Source of the DNA: Haematococcus lacustris | Lineage: Eukaryota; Chlorophyta; Chlorophyceae; Chlamydomonadales; Haematococcaceae | DNA: 64,000 nucleotides | Direction: 5' to 3' | NCBI GenBank assembly: GCA_030144725.1 | Contig: JASKMD010000005.1 | Coordinates: 429,471 to 493,470, forward strand | In this document: in pieces, positions 44,166 to 56,119 of the stretch | Layout of the letters: every line of letters begins with the position of its first letter | Numbering within the stretch: the first letter of the stretch is position 1 | Notes under the pieces: model-generated | What the model was told of the DNA's origin: nothing | Seen by the model: the letters and a program-made list of their open reading frames with translations, nothing else | Databases searched by the model: none | Translations under genes and position numbers: made by a program

Positions 44166-44589
44166 ATCCCTGTCCCACCACCTCCAAGTTTGTCACCCCA
44201 CCTACCTCCCCCCATTCCCACCCCCGGCCCCACAACGCACGCACGACGCTGCAACCCTCTCCCTACCCTACCCTTGGCGTAGCAGCCCTCTCCCTACCCT
44301 ACCCTTGGCGTAGCAATCTGGAGCGGGCGACACGGAGCGGGCAGCTTGGAGTGGGATCCCGTAGTAGCAGCCCACCCAGCCCACCCTGGCCATGCCATGC
44401 ACACACACCGCAATGACCCTACCCATCCCTCTCCAAAGGGGACGACAGCTTGATGGAATAGCACTTGGGTGGTTGTCAGCCCGTGCTTGTTGTGCGACAT
44501 GGCATAGGTGTAGGTGTGGTAGGTGTTGCAATGATGTTGTTGGTGTTGGTGTGTCGTTGTGTTCTTGTGTCGTCACCATGGTGTGGTGT

Positions 44590-44591
44590 GG

Positions 44592-44624
<33 letters not shown>

Positions 44625-44700
44625 CGTTGGTGTTGTTGTTGGTGATGTCATTGTTGGTGTTGTTGTTGGTGATGTCATTGTTGGTGTTGTATGGTGTTGT
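44590..44700. repeat. (GTT)n and GTTGTTGTTGGTGATGTCATT repeats
   Basis: A GTT run at 44593-44626 followed by two to three 27-bp units containing GGTGATGTCATTG. Confidence 0.8.
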
Positions 44701-44825
44701 CACCTTGTCACCTTATGCGGAGGTGTTGCAAGTCGTTGATGCATCAATGCATATGCTTAGCATTCCCATAGGGAGGTGTCTCGGGGTGATGGTGCACAAA
44801 GACATGTGTTTATGAGTAGCGTAGT

Positions 44826-45055
44826 GAGGTGTTGCGGGATGTTTGAGCGTCAATGCATGTGTTTTGCGGGGGTGTAGCGAGGTGTTGCGGGATGTTTGAG
44901 CGTCAATGCATGTGTTTTGCGGGGGTGTAGCGAGGTGTTGCGAGGTGTTTGAGCGTCAATGCATGTGTTTTGCGGGGGTGTAGCGAGGTGTTGCGAGGTG
45001 TTTGAGCATCAATGCATGTGTTTTGCGGGGGTGTAGCGAGGTGTTGCGGGGTGTT
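44826..45055. repeat. 53-bp tandem repeat, about four copies
   Basis: Unit begins GAGGTGTTGCGGGATGTTTG and includes CAATGCATGTGTTTTGCGGG; copies differ by one or two bases. Confidence 0.92.
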
Positions 45056-45067
45056 TGGACAAGGAGA

Positions 45068-45385
45068 TATGTAACAAGCGTCTGAACAGATACTCAAACA
45101 AGCGTCTGTACAGATAGCAAAACAAGCGTCTGTACAGATAGCGAAGCCAACATCTGTACAGATAGCAAAGCAAGCATCTGTACAGATAGCTTAGAGTCAT
45201 CTGTACAGATAGCATATAGGCATCTGTACAGATAATATGCATGCATCTGTACAGATAGCTTAAAGATGCATCTGTACAGATATTCAAGAAGCTATCTGTA
45301 CAGATAGCAAGAGGCATCTGTACAGATAGCTTTGCAGACATCTGTACAGATAGCTACCTAGCGAATCTGTACAGATGCGTGGTTG
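45068..45385. repeat. ATCTGTACAGAT array, right side of element E
   Basis: About 14 copies with 10-14 bp spacers, ending about 140 bp from the right end, as in the giant element at 56120-57090. Confidence 0.9.
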
Positions 45386-45642
45386 ACAAATTCGCGGCCC
45401 ATTTACGTCGCAACGGATGCGCGGATTCACGTAAGACTTGTACCGTTCGAACGGCCTCTTTCCCTTCTTTCCAATGAGCTATGGTCGATCCAATCGCGAC
45501 CGGTCCTTGTTTATCGTGAGTGTAAGTACAATTGTACCACACAAGACAAACGTTGCAAAGATACAACACAGAACAATCCATGCAATGTCATGAGATGTGT
45601 GCCATGTTGGGGATGGTGCTGGCATGTTGCGTGGCGACACAG

Positions 45643-45734
45643 GTGCGGCAGCAGCGAAGACCCGGAGCAAGTTGAAGGAAAAGGTACCAGGAAGAAACAT
45701 CTTTGACGACATCACGTCTTTCTTGTTTGACCTA
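45643..45734 (+). CDS. TNP2-like transposase, exon fragment before element C
   Basis: The exon begins after ...GCGACACAG and encodes AAAKTRSKLKEKVPGR then DDITSFLFDL, where element C interrupts it. The Asp in FLFDLGMDF (restored across the insertion) is in the position of the first catalytic Asp of TNP2-like transposases. The continuation is at 53070. Confidence 0.7.
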
Positions 45735-48700
45735 CACTCACAGGAATTAGCAGCGTCACCAGCGCTGGAGCACTTGGCTTCAGCGCTGCAGCCATGGAGC
45801 TCCAGCGCTGAAGCACCTAGCTGCAGCGCTGAAGCCATGTAGCTCCAGCGGTGCAGCCATTTGGCTCCAGCGCTGCAGCCATGTGGCTCCAGCGCTGCAG
45901 CCATGTAGCTCCAGCGCTGCAGCCATGTAGCTCAAGCGCTGCAGCCATGTGGCTCCAGCGCTGCAGCCATGTGGCTCCAGCGCTGCAGCCATGTGGCTCC
46001 ATAGCTGGAGCACCTGGCTCCAGCGCTGCAGCCGTGTGGATCCAGCTCTGGAGCACATGGTAACTGCTCTGCAGCCATGTGCCTACAGCGCTAAAGCCAT
46101 GTGGCTCCAGCGCTGGAGCACCTGGCTTCAGCGCTGCAGCCATGTGGCTCCAGCGCTGGAGCACATGGTTCCTGCGCTGCAGCCATTTAACTCCAGCGCT
46201 GCAGCCATGTGGCTCCAGCGCTGCAGCCATGTAGCTCCAGCGCTGCAGCCATGTAGCTCCAGCGCTGCAGCCATGTGGCTCCAGCGCTGCAGCCATGTGG
46301 CTCCAGCGCTGCAGCCATGTGGCTCCATAGCTGGAGCACCTGGCTCCAGCGCTGCAGCCGTGTGGATCCAGCTCTGGAGCACATGGTAACTGCTCTGCAG
46401 CCATGTGCCTGCAGCGCTGCAGCCATGTGGCTCCAGCGCTGGAGCACCTGGCTTCAGCGCTGCAGCCATGTGGCTCCAGCGCTGGAGCACATGGTTCCTG
46501 CGCTGCAGCCATTTAACTCCAGCACTGCAGCCATGTGGCTCCAGCGCTGCAGCCATGTAGCTCCAGCGCTGCAGCCATGTAGCTCCAGCGCTGCAGCCAT
46601 GTGGCTCCAGCGCTGCAGCCATGTGGCTCCAGCGCTGCAGCCATGTGGCTCCATAGCTGGAGCACCTGGCTCCAGCGCTGCAGCCGTGTGGATCCAGCGC
46701 TGGAGCACATGGTAACTGCTCTGCAGCCATGTGCCTGCAGCGCTGAAGCCATGTGGCTCCAGCGCGGGAGCACCTGGCTTCAGTGCTGCAGCCATGTGGC
46801 TCCAGCGCTGGAGCACATGGTTCCTGCGCTGCAGCCATTTGGCTCCAGCGCTGCAGCCATGTGGCTCCAGCGCTGCAGCCATGTAGCTCCAGCGCTGCAG
46901 CCATGTAGCTCCAGCGCTGCAGCCATGTAGCTCCAGCGCTGCAGCCATTTGGCTCCAGCGCTGCAGCCATGTAGCTCCAGCGCTGCAGCCATGTGGCTAA
47001 AGCGCTGCAGCCATGTGGCTCCAGCGCTGCAGCCATGTGGCTCCATAGCTGGAGCACCTGGCTCCAGCGCTGCAGCCGTGTGGATCCAGCGCTGGAGCAC
47101 ATGGTAACTGCGCTGCAGCCATGTGCCTGCAGCGCTGAAGCCATGTGGCTCCAGCGCTGGAGCACCTGGTACCTGCTCTGCGCCATGGTCACCTGCTCTG
47201 GTACCATGTGGCACCTGCGCTGGTACCATGTGGCACCTGCTCTCTTACAATTACAACGTTTGTACTACTGTCTATCTTCAGCTGACATCATAATGCTTTA
47301 CAATATGGTGCTTTACAACATAGTCCTTTCAATTTAGTGCTTTTTAAACCATCTTGGACTTTGGCTTGACTTATGCTTTGGCTGTACTCAATTCATGTGT
47401 GGTGATAATGCCAGTGCCATTATCCATTGGCATGTGGCAGCTAGGGGAGGCGATAAGGTGATAAGGCTTGGGGTGATAAGGGCCATCAACGAAGGCTTTC
47501 TCCTGGCTGCTGGGACGTCAGGGGGGAGGTGACGGGGAGGGGGGAAGTGGGGGGTGGAGAGGGGTGGAAGTGGAGGTGGTGGGACGGGGTAGGGAAGGGG
47601 GAAGGAGGCACGGGGCGGAAGTATAGGCGGGAGTATGGACCTGCAGCAAGCATGGAGCGTGCTTACAATGAGGCATGCATAACATCCTGGGAAGCTAGCT
47701 GTCACGTATTGCATGACTGAGGCACTCACCTGGCATGAAGGGCTAATAGGATGGGATGTTGTGAACAGGGATACGCGCCATGTCGTGTCCTCGCTACTTA
47801 TCTTGGTCTTACGTTTGTGGTGCAGAAGGTAAAGTGGGGTTATTAGGTGGAGGTGCAAGAGCCAGGGTAGGGTACAACGTCAAGGTTGGGGTGGGCTCTC
47901 TTCTGGTTGCTGAAATAAGGAGAGGGGCTGGGATGGGGCTGCTGGGGTAAGGGAGGGGGCTGGGATGTCAGGGTGGAGGTGAGGGGGGAAGTGGGGGGGG
48001 GGGATGGTGACCGGGTGACTGGGTAGGGAAAGGGGAGGGAGGGAGACAGGGTAGGCCTGGGGGAGGGGTAAGTGTATTGACGATCTTGGAGGGGGTGGTT
48101 GCATAGATAGGGGGGTAAGAGGACCTGTAGCCACCTGTAGAGACTTGTACAGGGAGGGCAGGAGGGAGGGAGGGAGAGAGGGAGGGAAGGCGATTGTGGT
48201 GATTTGAAGAAGGAGGGGGAGGGAAAGGTTCCAGGTGTATCCGTCAGACCTGCAGCAAACATGGGGCATGCTCACGATGAGGTTGTGTAATGAGAGCCAC
48301 CAAAAGGCGGGGTCCGGCCACTCACCGTACTCCTCCATGTTGCTCCATGCTCACCTTTGCAAAGACTTGGTACATTACAAGAACATTACACTACCTCGCT
48401 GCGTAGCGTTGCGGTGCGAAGTAGTGTGCCGTGTGGCTGCGGAGTTGGCTGCGGATTTGGCTGCGAGTAAACCTGATAGACGAGCGGCTAGCTGCGTCGC
48501 GTTGCTTCAACTAGCTGCTGCGATGTTGTCTGCAAGTGTTGTCTACAAGTGCTGGCGAGTGTTGGCGTGGTGGCTCCCGCGTGGCTACCTAGGTGGGAGC
48601 CGCAAAGTGCGGCTGCAAGGCTGCGAGGCTGAGTTTCTATGCTTATCCTCAAGGCAGAGTTTATAGCTGCCGCTAGCTACGGCTGCGGTTCAGCTGTGAA

Positions 48701-51700
48701 GTTGACGAGCTGCTTCGCTGTTTGGCTACGTCGTGTTCAGTGCAAGAGTACACTATTTCACAGGTCTCTCTTGCATGCCGATCTGCAGCTTTGTGACGTT
48801 GTCGAGGGTTGCGCGCAAGTGTTGTGTGTGCGCAGTTCGCAAAGCGTCCAGTGTAATACAACAATCTGCGCAGTTTGCAATGGCGTCTGCGATGGTCACC
48901 CAGCCAACAGTCCGCCTTGCAGATAACTTCGAAGACGCAAGCCTCAGACTCAGCTAGCAGTTCGGATCTCACCAACAGCCGTTTTTCCACCTCGCAGACA
49001 TTTCCACGCCACGCATTACAAAGTAACTCGCAGCTTGTCTCGCATGCAGCCCAAGCACGCAACGCCACGCAGTCGCAGCCTACAGTTTACATTTTAGCCC
49101 CACTCCCCCTGCAAGGTAAGACCGAGGTAAGAGCAAACAAGAAGACAATTTTGTGCAACACGGAGCAGCACAACGTTAGCGGTGAGTGGCTAGCCCCCTG
49201 CCTTTCAGTGTCTCTCATTACCATGCCTAACCACTAGCATGCCCCGTATTTACTACAGGTCTGACGGTCACACACCACCCCATCCCACCCTCCTGACATC
49301 GTAGCCCATGCCCTTCCCTCGAGCCTTCCCTCCTCGAGCCCCTACTGCACATTCCTACTCCACATTGTATTACTTCCCCCTCCTTTGCCCCCAATCACCT
49401 CCCCCTCCTTTGCTCCGGTGAGTGGTGAGTCCACGGTGACAGCTTACAAGGAGCCAGCAAGGCGCATTGCGCAAAACGGAGCACCAAGGCGTAAGCGGTG
49501 AGTGGTTTGCCCTTGCCTTACAGTGTCCACTATTATCCAGCCTAACCAATAGCGCGCACTGTGTTTGCTGCAGGTCCGATGGTAACTCTCAGTACCTCAC
49601 CTTTCCCCCTCTCCCTTCCCTTCCCCCCATCCCCCACCCCACCACACCACACCTTCCTCCTATCCTATACTTCTCCTATCCTATCCTATACTTCACCCTT
49701 CCCCCTCGCCTTCTACTCCCTGGCATCGCAACCACCTGCCCTTCCCTCCCTACCCCTCCCAGCAGCCAAGAGCAGACCTACTCCTACCTACCTTGGCACC
49801 TTGGCATCACTACCACCACCTTCCCACCTCCACACACACAAGCTCCCCCTTCCCCCTCTTCTTCCTGACCCTTTCACTCCCTGCTCTCTGCCAGTGAGTG
49901 GTTGCTGGTGGCTACCGGTAAGTGGCTAACACCTAGTGTCCAGCCAATCTCCCTACCTCACGTGCACGCCCCTTGGCTGCAGGTCTGATGGTCACCTCTT
50001 CTCCCCCACCCCTACAGAACCACCCCCTCCCAGTTTGTTGATACACTTCCCCCTCCCCCAGCCCATGTACAATTCCATGAACACACATCCTCCCGCCCCG
50101 CCCCTATGCCCCCGTATGCCCCCCTTCGCGCACTGTAAGAGCAGTCCGGAGGCAATCACTCCCCAAATCCCCATATCCCCCATATCCCCTTCCTCTATCC
50201 CCCTCCCTTTCAGTTCCATTCATGTGGCATGGCAGCCACCACCTCACACCACCACTGCTCTCCTCCCCACCCCCTAGCCTCCCCATTGCAACCCTCGCTC
50301 CCTCCCACCATCCTCCTCCCATACCACACAGGAGCGGTGGCAAGGAGCAGCAGCAGCAGCGGCCAGGCAGCCCAGCGGTGGCAAGGAGCAGCAGCAGCAG
50401 CGGCCAGGCAGGCCGAGTAGGAGCCCTATGGCTGCAGAGCAGGAGCCCTCTGGCTGCAGAGCAGGAGCCCTATGGCTGCAGAGCAGGTGCCACATGGTAC
50501 CAGCGCAGTAACCACATGGCTGCAGAGCAGGTATCACATCGTACTAGCGCAGTAGCCACATGGCTGCAGCGCAGGTATCAGCTTCAGCGCTTAGCTCCAG
50601 CGATGTAGCCATATCCTCCAGCGATGTAACCATATAGCTTCAGCGCTGGTTCCGCTTAGCTCCAGCGATGTAGCCATATAGCTTCAGCGATGTAGCCATA
50701 TCCTCCAGCGATGTAGCTATATGGCTTCAGCGCTGGTGCCGCTTGGCTCCAGCGATGTAACCATATTGCTTCAGCGATGTAACCATATGGCTTCAGCGCT
50801 GGTGCCACTTGGCTCCAGCGATGTAACCATATAGCTTCATCGCTGGTGCCGCTTAGCTTCAGCGATGTAACCATATGGCTTCAACGCTGGTGCCAATTGG
50901 CTCCAGCGATGTAGCCATATGGCTTCAACGCTGGTGCCGCTTGGCTACAGCGATGTAACCATATGGCTTCAGCGATGTAACCATATAGCTTCAGCGCTGG
51001 TGCCGCTTAGCTCCAGCGATGTAGCCATATGGCTTTAGCGCTGGTGCCGCTTGGCTCCAGCGATGTAGCTATATGGCTTCAGCGCTGGTGCCACTTGGCT
51101 CCAGCGATGTAACCATATTGCTTCAGCGATGTAACCATATGGCTTCAGCGCTGGTGCCGTGTGGCTCCAGCGATGTAACCATATAGCTTCAGCGCTGGTG
51201 CCGCTTAGCTTCAGCGATGTAACCATATGGCTTCAACGCTGGTGCCACTTGGCTCCAGCGATGTAGCTATATGGCTTCAGCGCTGGTGCCGCTTGGCTCC
51301 AGCGATGTAGCTATATAGCTTCAGCGCTGGTGCCGCTTGGCTTCAGCGATGTAACCATATGGCTTCAACGCTGGTGCCACTTGGCTCCAGCGATGTAGCT
51401 ATGTGGCTTCAGCGCTGGTTCCGCTTGGCTCCAGCGATGTAACCATATTGCTTCAGCGATGTAACCATATGGCTTCAGCGCTGGTGCCGCTTGGCTCCAG
51501 CGATGTAGCCATATAACTTCAGCGCTGGTGCCGCTTGGCTTCAGCGATGTAGCCATATGACTTCAGCGATGTAACCATATGGCTTCAGCGCTGGTGCCAC
51601 TTGGCTCCAGCGATGTAACCATATAGCTTCAGCGCTGGTGCCGCTTAGCACCAGCGATGTAGCTATATAGCTTCAGCGCTGGTGCCGCTTGGCTCCAGCG

Positions 51701-53067
51701 ATGTAGCCATATGGCTTCAGCGCTGGTGCCGCTTGGCCCCAGCGATGTAGCCATATGGCTTCAGCGCTGGTGCCGCTTGGCTCCAGCGATGTAGCTATAT
51801 GGCTTAAGCGCCACAAGGGACAGTAGTAGGGGGATGTGTATGGCGCCAGCAGAACAATAGCCATTACACATCATCACGACTTGCACCACAAGGTACACAT
51901 AGGGCCAATGCCGTGTGCGCCATGCTGTTGTTGCTGCTCATGTTGCCTAAGTGGTGATGTTGATGTGGTGGTGTAAGGTCAGCTGGTCATGATGTCGTTG
52001 CCTCTCATTTCTTGTTGTTGTCCATGTATTTGATGCTTGTGCCTGATGACGTGTGTAAGGTCCACACGGTGTAAGAGCCCAGCCTACGGTAATAGTAAGT
52101 ATCCCATCATCTGGACACAGGCAACATGAGTTAAGGTTTACACGGACTTAATCAAGGGTGAACATACGCTTGAGGCATCAACCTAGCCTTGCATCAACAC
52201 AGCAACCTTAAACAACCGTAGGTTCACCATCAACATCAGCAATTTCCGCTGTCACAACTACCCACACAACAGCCGATAGAGAAATGAAGGGAACTTGTGC
52301 CACAGCGTTGCCTCAGAGCATGGTACACAAGTGCAGAAACACAATGACGTTGCAAGGACACAACCGCAAATGACGATGTCACCAGCGCAGTAGCCATTGT
52401 CACCAGCGCAGTAGCCATTGGCTTCAGCGCGGTAGCCATTTGCTCCAGCGCGGTAGCTATTTGCTCCAGCGCGGTAGCTTTTGACTCCAGCGCGGTAGCA
52501 TTTGGTTTCATCGCTGTAGCCATTGGCTTCATCGCTGTAGTTATTAGCTTCATCGCTGTAGCCATTGGTTTCATCGCTGTAGCTATTACCTTCATCGCTG
52601 TAGCAATTGGCTTCAGCGATGAAGCTATTGACTACAGGGCTGTAGCTTTTTGCTTCATCGCTGTAGCTATTGGCTACAGCGCAGTAGCCAATAGCTTCAT
52701 CGCTGTAGCTATTACCTTCATCGCAGTAGCAATTGGCTTCAGCGATGAAGCTATTGACTACAGCGCTGTAGCAATTGGCTCCAGCGCAGTAGTCCTTGGC
52801 TCCAGCGCTGTAAATTTTGGCTCCAGCGCTGTTGCCGTTTGGCTCCAGCGCTGTAGTCATTGGCTCCAGCGCAGTAGTCGTTGGCTACACCGCTGTAGCT
52901 ATTGGCTCCAGCGCTGAAACCACTGGCTCCAGCGCTGAAACCACTGGCTCCAGCGCTGAAACTACTGGCTCCAGCGCTTAAACCACTGGCTCCAGCGCTG
53001 AAACCACTGGCTCCCGCGATGAAACCACTGGCTTCAGCGCTGGTTACGTTGCTAATTTGTGTGAGTG
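45735..53067. mobile_element. 7.3-kb CACT-ended element (copy C)
   Basis: The left end CACTCACAGGAATTAGCAGC differs slightly from copies A and B; the right end is inverted ACACAAATTAGCAAC-like. TA is duplicated (45733-45734 and 53068-53069). Removing it restores SFLFDLGMDFLTVNG in frame within a transposase exon. Structure parallels copy A: left CAGCGCTG array (45755-47170), interior (47171-50560), middle array (50580-51800), unique segment, right array (52380-53050). It lacks a 313-bp part of the A interior. Confidence 0.95.
47171..50560. other. Interior of copy C; no convincing gene
   Basis: Nearly identical to 24241-27990 of copy A apart from the missing 313 bp at the junction GGCAGCTAGG/GGAGGCG (near 47445), shorter GCGAGG repeats at 48420-48470, and a small TATCC expansion at 49665-49690. 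Shared open frames do not look like conserved proteins. Confidence 0.6.
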
Positions 53068-53069
53068 TA

Positions 53070-55904
53070 GGCATGGACTTTCTGACGGTCAACGGCCAGT
53101 CTGTGGGTGTGCTTGGCCTCCGCGCCCGTGACGTACCACGTCATGTGCAAGGCCGTGATGCCTGCATTGCCATGCTGGCCATCTTCTTGAAGAGTGAGCC
53201 TGCCAAGTACGTTCATGGCTTCATGGATCAACCGCTGAGAGACATTAACGGTATGACACATGTTAGCCTGTGGCGCAGTACCAACAATCCCTTGTGCATG
53301 AAGGGGGTGTAACCCCCAGCCTCATGTGTTCTGTGCTGCAGCCGCCATCTACAACAAGATCTGCATCATGGTCAACAAGATTGAACAGTTCTTTGTGCCC
53401 ATCTTCACCGCCTTCATGGCTGACTTGCCGGCAAGGTGGGTGTGACATCAGGAAGGGCCAGCACACTAGACAGAGCAGGTGCATGGCTGTTGAGGCTAGG
53501 TCGTTGTATGGTTGCAGGATGAAGCTGACCCGATGCCTTGGGCACTCTAGTGGCTGTCCTTGCATGGCGTGCAAGTGGCACACTCCAGGCCAGAACCCCA
53601 AGCACAAAGGGTACAACGCGCAGCAGGTGAGCAGCCATGTATTGCATACACATTTCATGGTGTTGTTATGAACACGGCATCATGACATATACGCAGGAGA
53701 TCGAGTGGACAGACCCGGTGTCTTTTATCACTGCAATCTACATCGGCCACCCCCACCAGGACCACATGCAGTTGACAGATGAGCAGTACGATGCCCGTGG
53801 GTTGCTTGCTCAGCAAGAGGTGGAAGCAGCCCTTGCCGCTGCACATGCCGCTAACAAGCCACTGAAGGACAGCAGCATTGTGTACAGCGCAGCATGCCGT
53901 GGTGCCCGAGGGGTGTGTGTGGTCACGCAGCACTTGAGCGACTTCGCTTCCTCCCTGGATGCCTTTGTGATGCCCACCTACCATACCTTTTGCCTGGGCG
54001 TGCTGAGGGACTTCATTGAGTACCTGCTGTCCACAGCCAGCAGCTTGTCAGCCCCGGCCAAGGCAACCATCCGTGAGCGCCAGGCGGCCTTGCACATCCC
54101 TACCGACTATGGACGCAAGCCAACGTGCTGCATTGGCGACAGGTTAGAGCTGGGATGGCAAGCTCAGCACGTAGGGGTCCCCTCTGAGTGCGTTACATAT
54201 GCTGATTACAGGGGGCATTGGATCATCGAGGACTACCTGCACTTCATCTTCACCACCTGTACCATGCTGTTTGCTGGACTGTTGGACTACAAGCAGAGCC
54301 GTTTGCTTGGGTACCTTCGCACTGCAGCCCTCCACTACTTGCGCCCAGGCAAGGCTAATGCAAGCTTCATAGGATAGAAATCAACGCATTGGCCCATAAC
54401 ATGCCTGCGTTTCAATTGATGATGCACGCACGGCTTTTGATAGTTGATCACAATGTGATGGCTACTCATTGTACAATAGCACGTAGTGCATGGAGTATGA
54501 GACACGATGCCATGTGCAGGGGATGATAAGCAGGGCACTAAGCAGGCCATGGAAGCTGCCCACATGGCTATTCGCAAGTACGCCTACTTCATGGAAGAGT
54601 GGAGCGTCGACATGAAGGTATGTTGATACAGGCTGGGTCAATTCATCACAGCTACAGTATGCAACATGAGATAAAGAGCCATGGTGCTGATGATGTGCCT
54701 GCAGATTACGGAGGACATGTACAAACCGAACCTCCACATCCTGGAATGCCAGTGAGATCTGCAGTCTGCCCATTGAGACACAAACCACCACCTTCCAGTC
54801 CTTTTCCCTAGGCCTCTGATTCGACCCATCACCTGTCATATGCAGTTACCATACCATACACATGGAGATGGGTGATGGCATACCAAGACAAAAACTTGGG
54901 TGTGTTGTGTGAGTGTGTGCAGGAGCGGGAAGCAGGAGCAGCGGCGTGGCCTGATGCACTTGGACTTGGAGATGTGGGTGGAGCGGCTGATGCAGTACTT
55001 CAAGTCGTGGGTGGGCAGCCACGCCGTCCCCATGAACCTTGAGCTCAGCGTGGCCATGAAGGAGGAGCTTGTGCGGAAGGGCCGAGCAGAGCATGCCAAG
55101 GGTGCCTATGTGGACGGCGTGGGTGCGCCGGGTCTGGAATTGGTTCGTGGGGACGATGAGCCTGCGGATGATGTGGTGATGGGCCCCACTCAGCGATGTG
55201 TGCTGAAAGGCTGCCGCATGCCCCAGCCCTCATCTCTGGCAGGGCCGCACAGCAAGACCCTGAAGGCAGCAGTGCTGGCTTATGTGAGGTTGCAGCGGAG
55301 CATGAACGAGGACTTCCCCTGGACAGAGCAGCACGTCCACATGATCTTCTCCAGCAGCTCAGGCGTTGCTCCAGACTACGATGGCCATGTGCTGTTCTTC
55401 CGTCGGGCAGAGTGCAATGAGGAGGTGATTCACAGCAGCGAGTACAAGCGTGTCAAAGTGCGCAACAGCACTTGGATTCAGGCAGATTACGACTTGGGGG
55501 GTGGGAAGACTGAGCACAACGCCGCCCATGTGCTGTTCTGGGTTCGGCTACAGCACCCAGCACCTCCAGAGCCCTCGCAGTCTGACAGTGGCAGCAGCGA
55601 GCCTATGTACCTGCGGCTGGCTGCAGCTCGGCTGTTCAACATGTCAAAGTCAGCTGTGGAGCCTGAAGCCAGCATTGCATGCTATCACAGCTATGGCCTT
55701 CCAGCCACAGACAGCAACGGCGAGGCGGTGGTGGGGCCCAAGGGCAAGAAGTCGTGCTTGGTCCGCGGTGTGGGTCCCAACAATCTGTACATGGTGGATG
55801 GCGAGACCATCCGCTACAAGCTAGTCTGCTGCTTCCCCCATGGTGAGGAGCATGGTCACATGATGTTCCAGCAGTATGTCAGCACCACCGTGCGCGATGC
55901 ATGA
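53070..55904 (+). CDS. TNP2-like (CACTA/EnSpm-type) transposase, catalytic core and C-terminus
   Basis: Exons: 53070-53250, 53342-53435, 53518-53626, 53697-54142 (or through to 54377), 54519-54616, 54706-54752 and 54923-55904. Diagnostic features in order: GMDFLTVNG after the restored FLFDL; ADLPARMKLTRCLGHSSGCPCMACKWH, like the TNP2 segment with an Asp-x-Pro-Ala-Arg and a Cys-x-x-Cys; MPTYHTFCLGVLRDFIEYL, like the Asp/His...Leu-Leu-Gly-Val helix; PNLHILEC; and LEMWVERLMQYFKSWV, like the Trp-x-Glu-Arg block near the end of the core. The last exon adds a C-terminal domain (LFFRRAECNEE...LFWVRLQHP...CCFPHGEEHGH) that is shared with the ORF at 16307-17623. This is the best transposase candidate for the CACT elements here. 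It is now disrupted by elements E and C. Confidence 0.78.
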
Positions 55905-56119
55905 ATGCGAGCAAACATCCACCATGCCAGACATGACATTGCCAAGCATGGCTCAGACCATAGATGCAGTATGGGGTAGGACACGTACAAGACAGCAACA
56001 GTGGAGTGCATTTAGATACATGCATGATGATGGGAGGTGGCAAGGGCAGACCTGCTACACATTAGGAAAGCGCATGAGGACACCAGTCGGCCTGGTAGTG
56101 ATTTTGTAAGCATTGCAAC
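55905..56119. other. Short spacer after the transposase gene
   Basis: About 215 bp with no gene; presumably the 3' UTR and terminator of the transposase gene. No clear polyadenylation motif was picked out. Confidence 0.4.

Larger units (their letters stand above)
41147..45522. mobile_element. 4.4-kb non-autonomous relative of the giant element (element E)
   Basis: The right end CCTTGTTTATCGTGAGTG at 45522 is the giant element's right end. The left CACTCACGATAAATAAGG copy is at 41501, but the host exon stops earlier: TA at 41145-41146 and TA at 45523-45524 flank 41147-45522, and joining them gives GCTAGTAAGTACAATTG, a consensus GTAAGT donor in the phase required by the next exon at 45643. The extra 354 bp at the left (41147-41500) match 3590-3928, the outside flank of the giant element. 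Interior: palindrome arrays at both sides, a dispersed repeat at 41735-42409, and microsatellites. No gene is seen. Confidence 0.7.

Noticed and set aside
43916..44313. Polyproline or (GVGVG)n proteins
   Set aside because: Low-complexity CCCCCA repeat; open in several frames on both strands.
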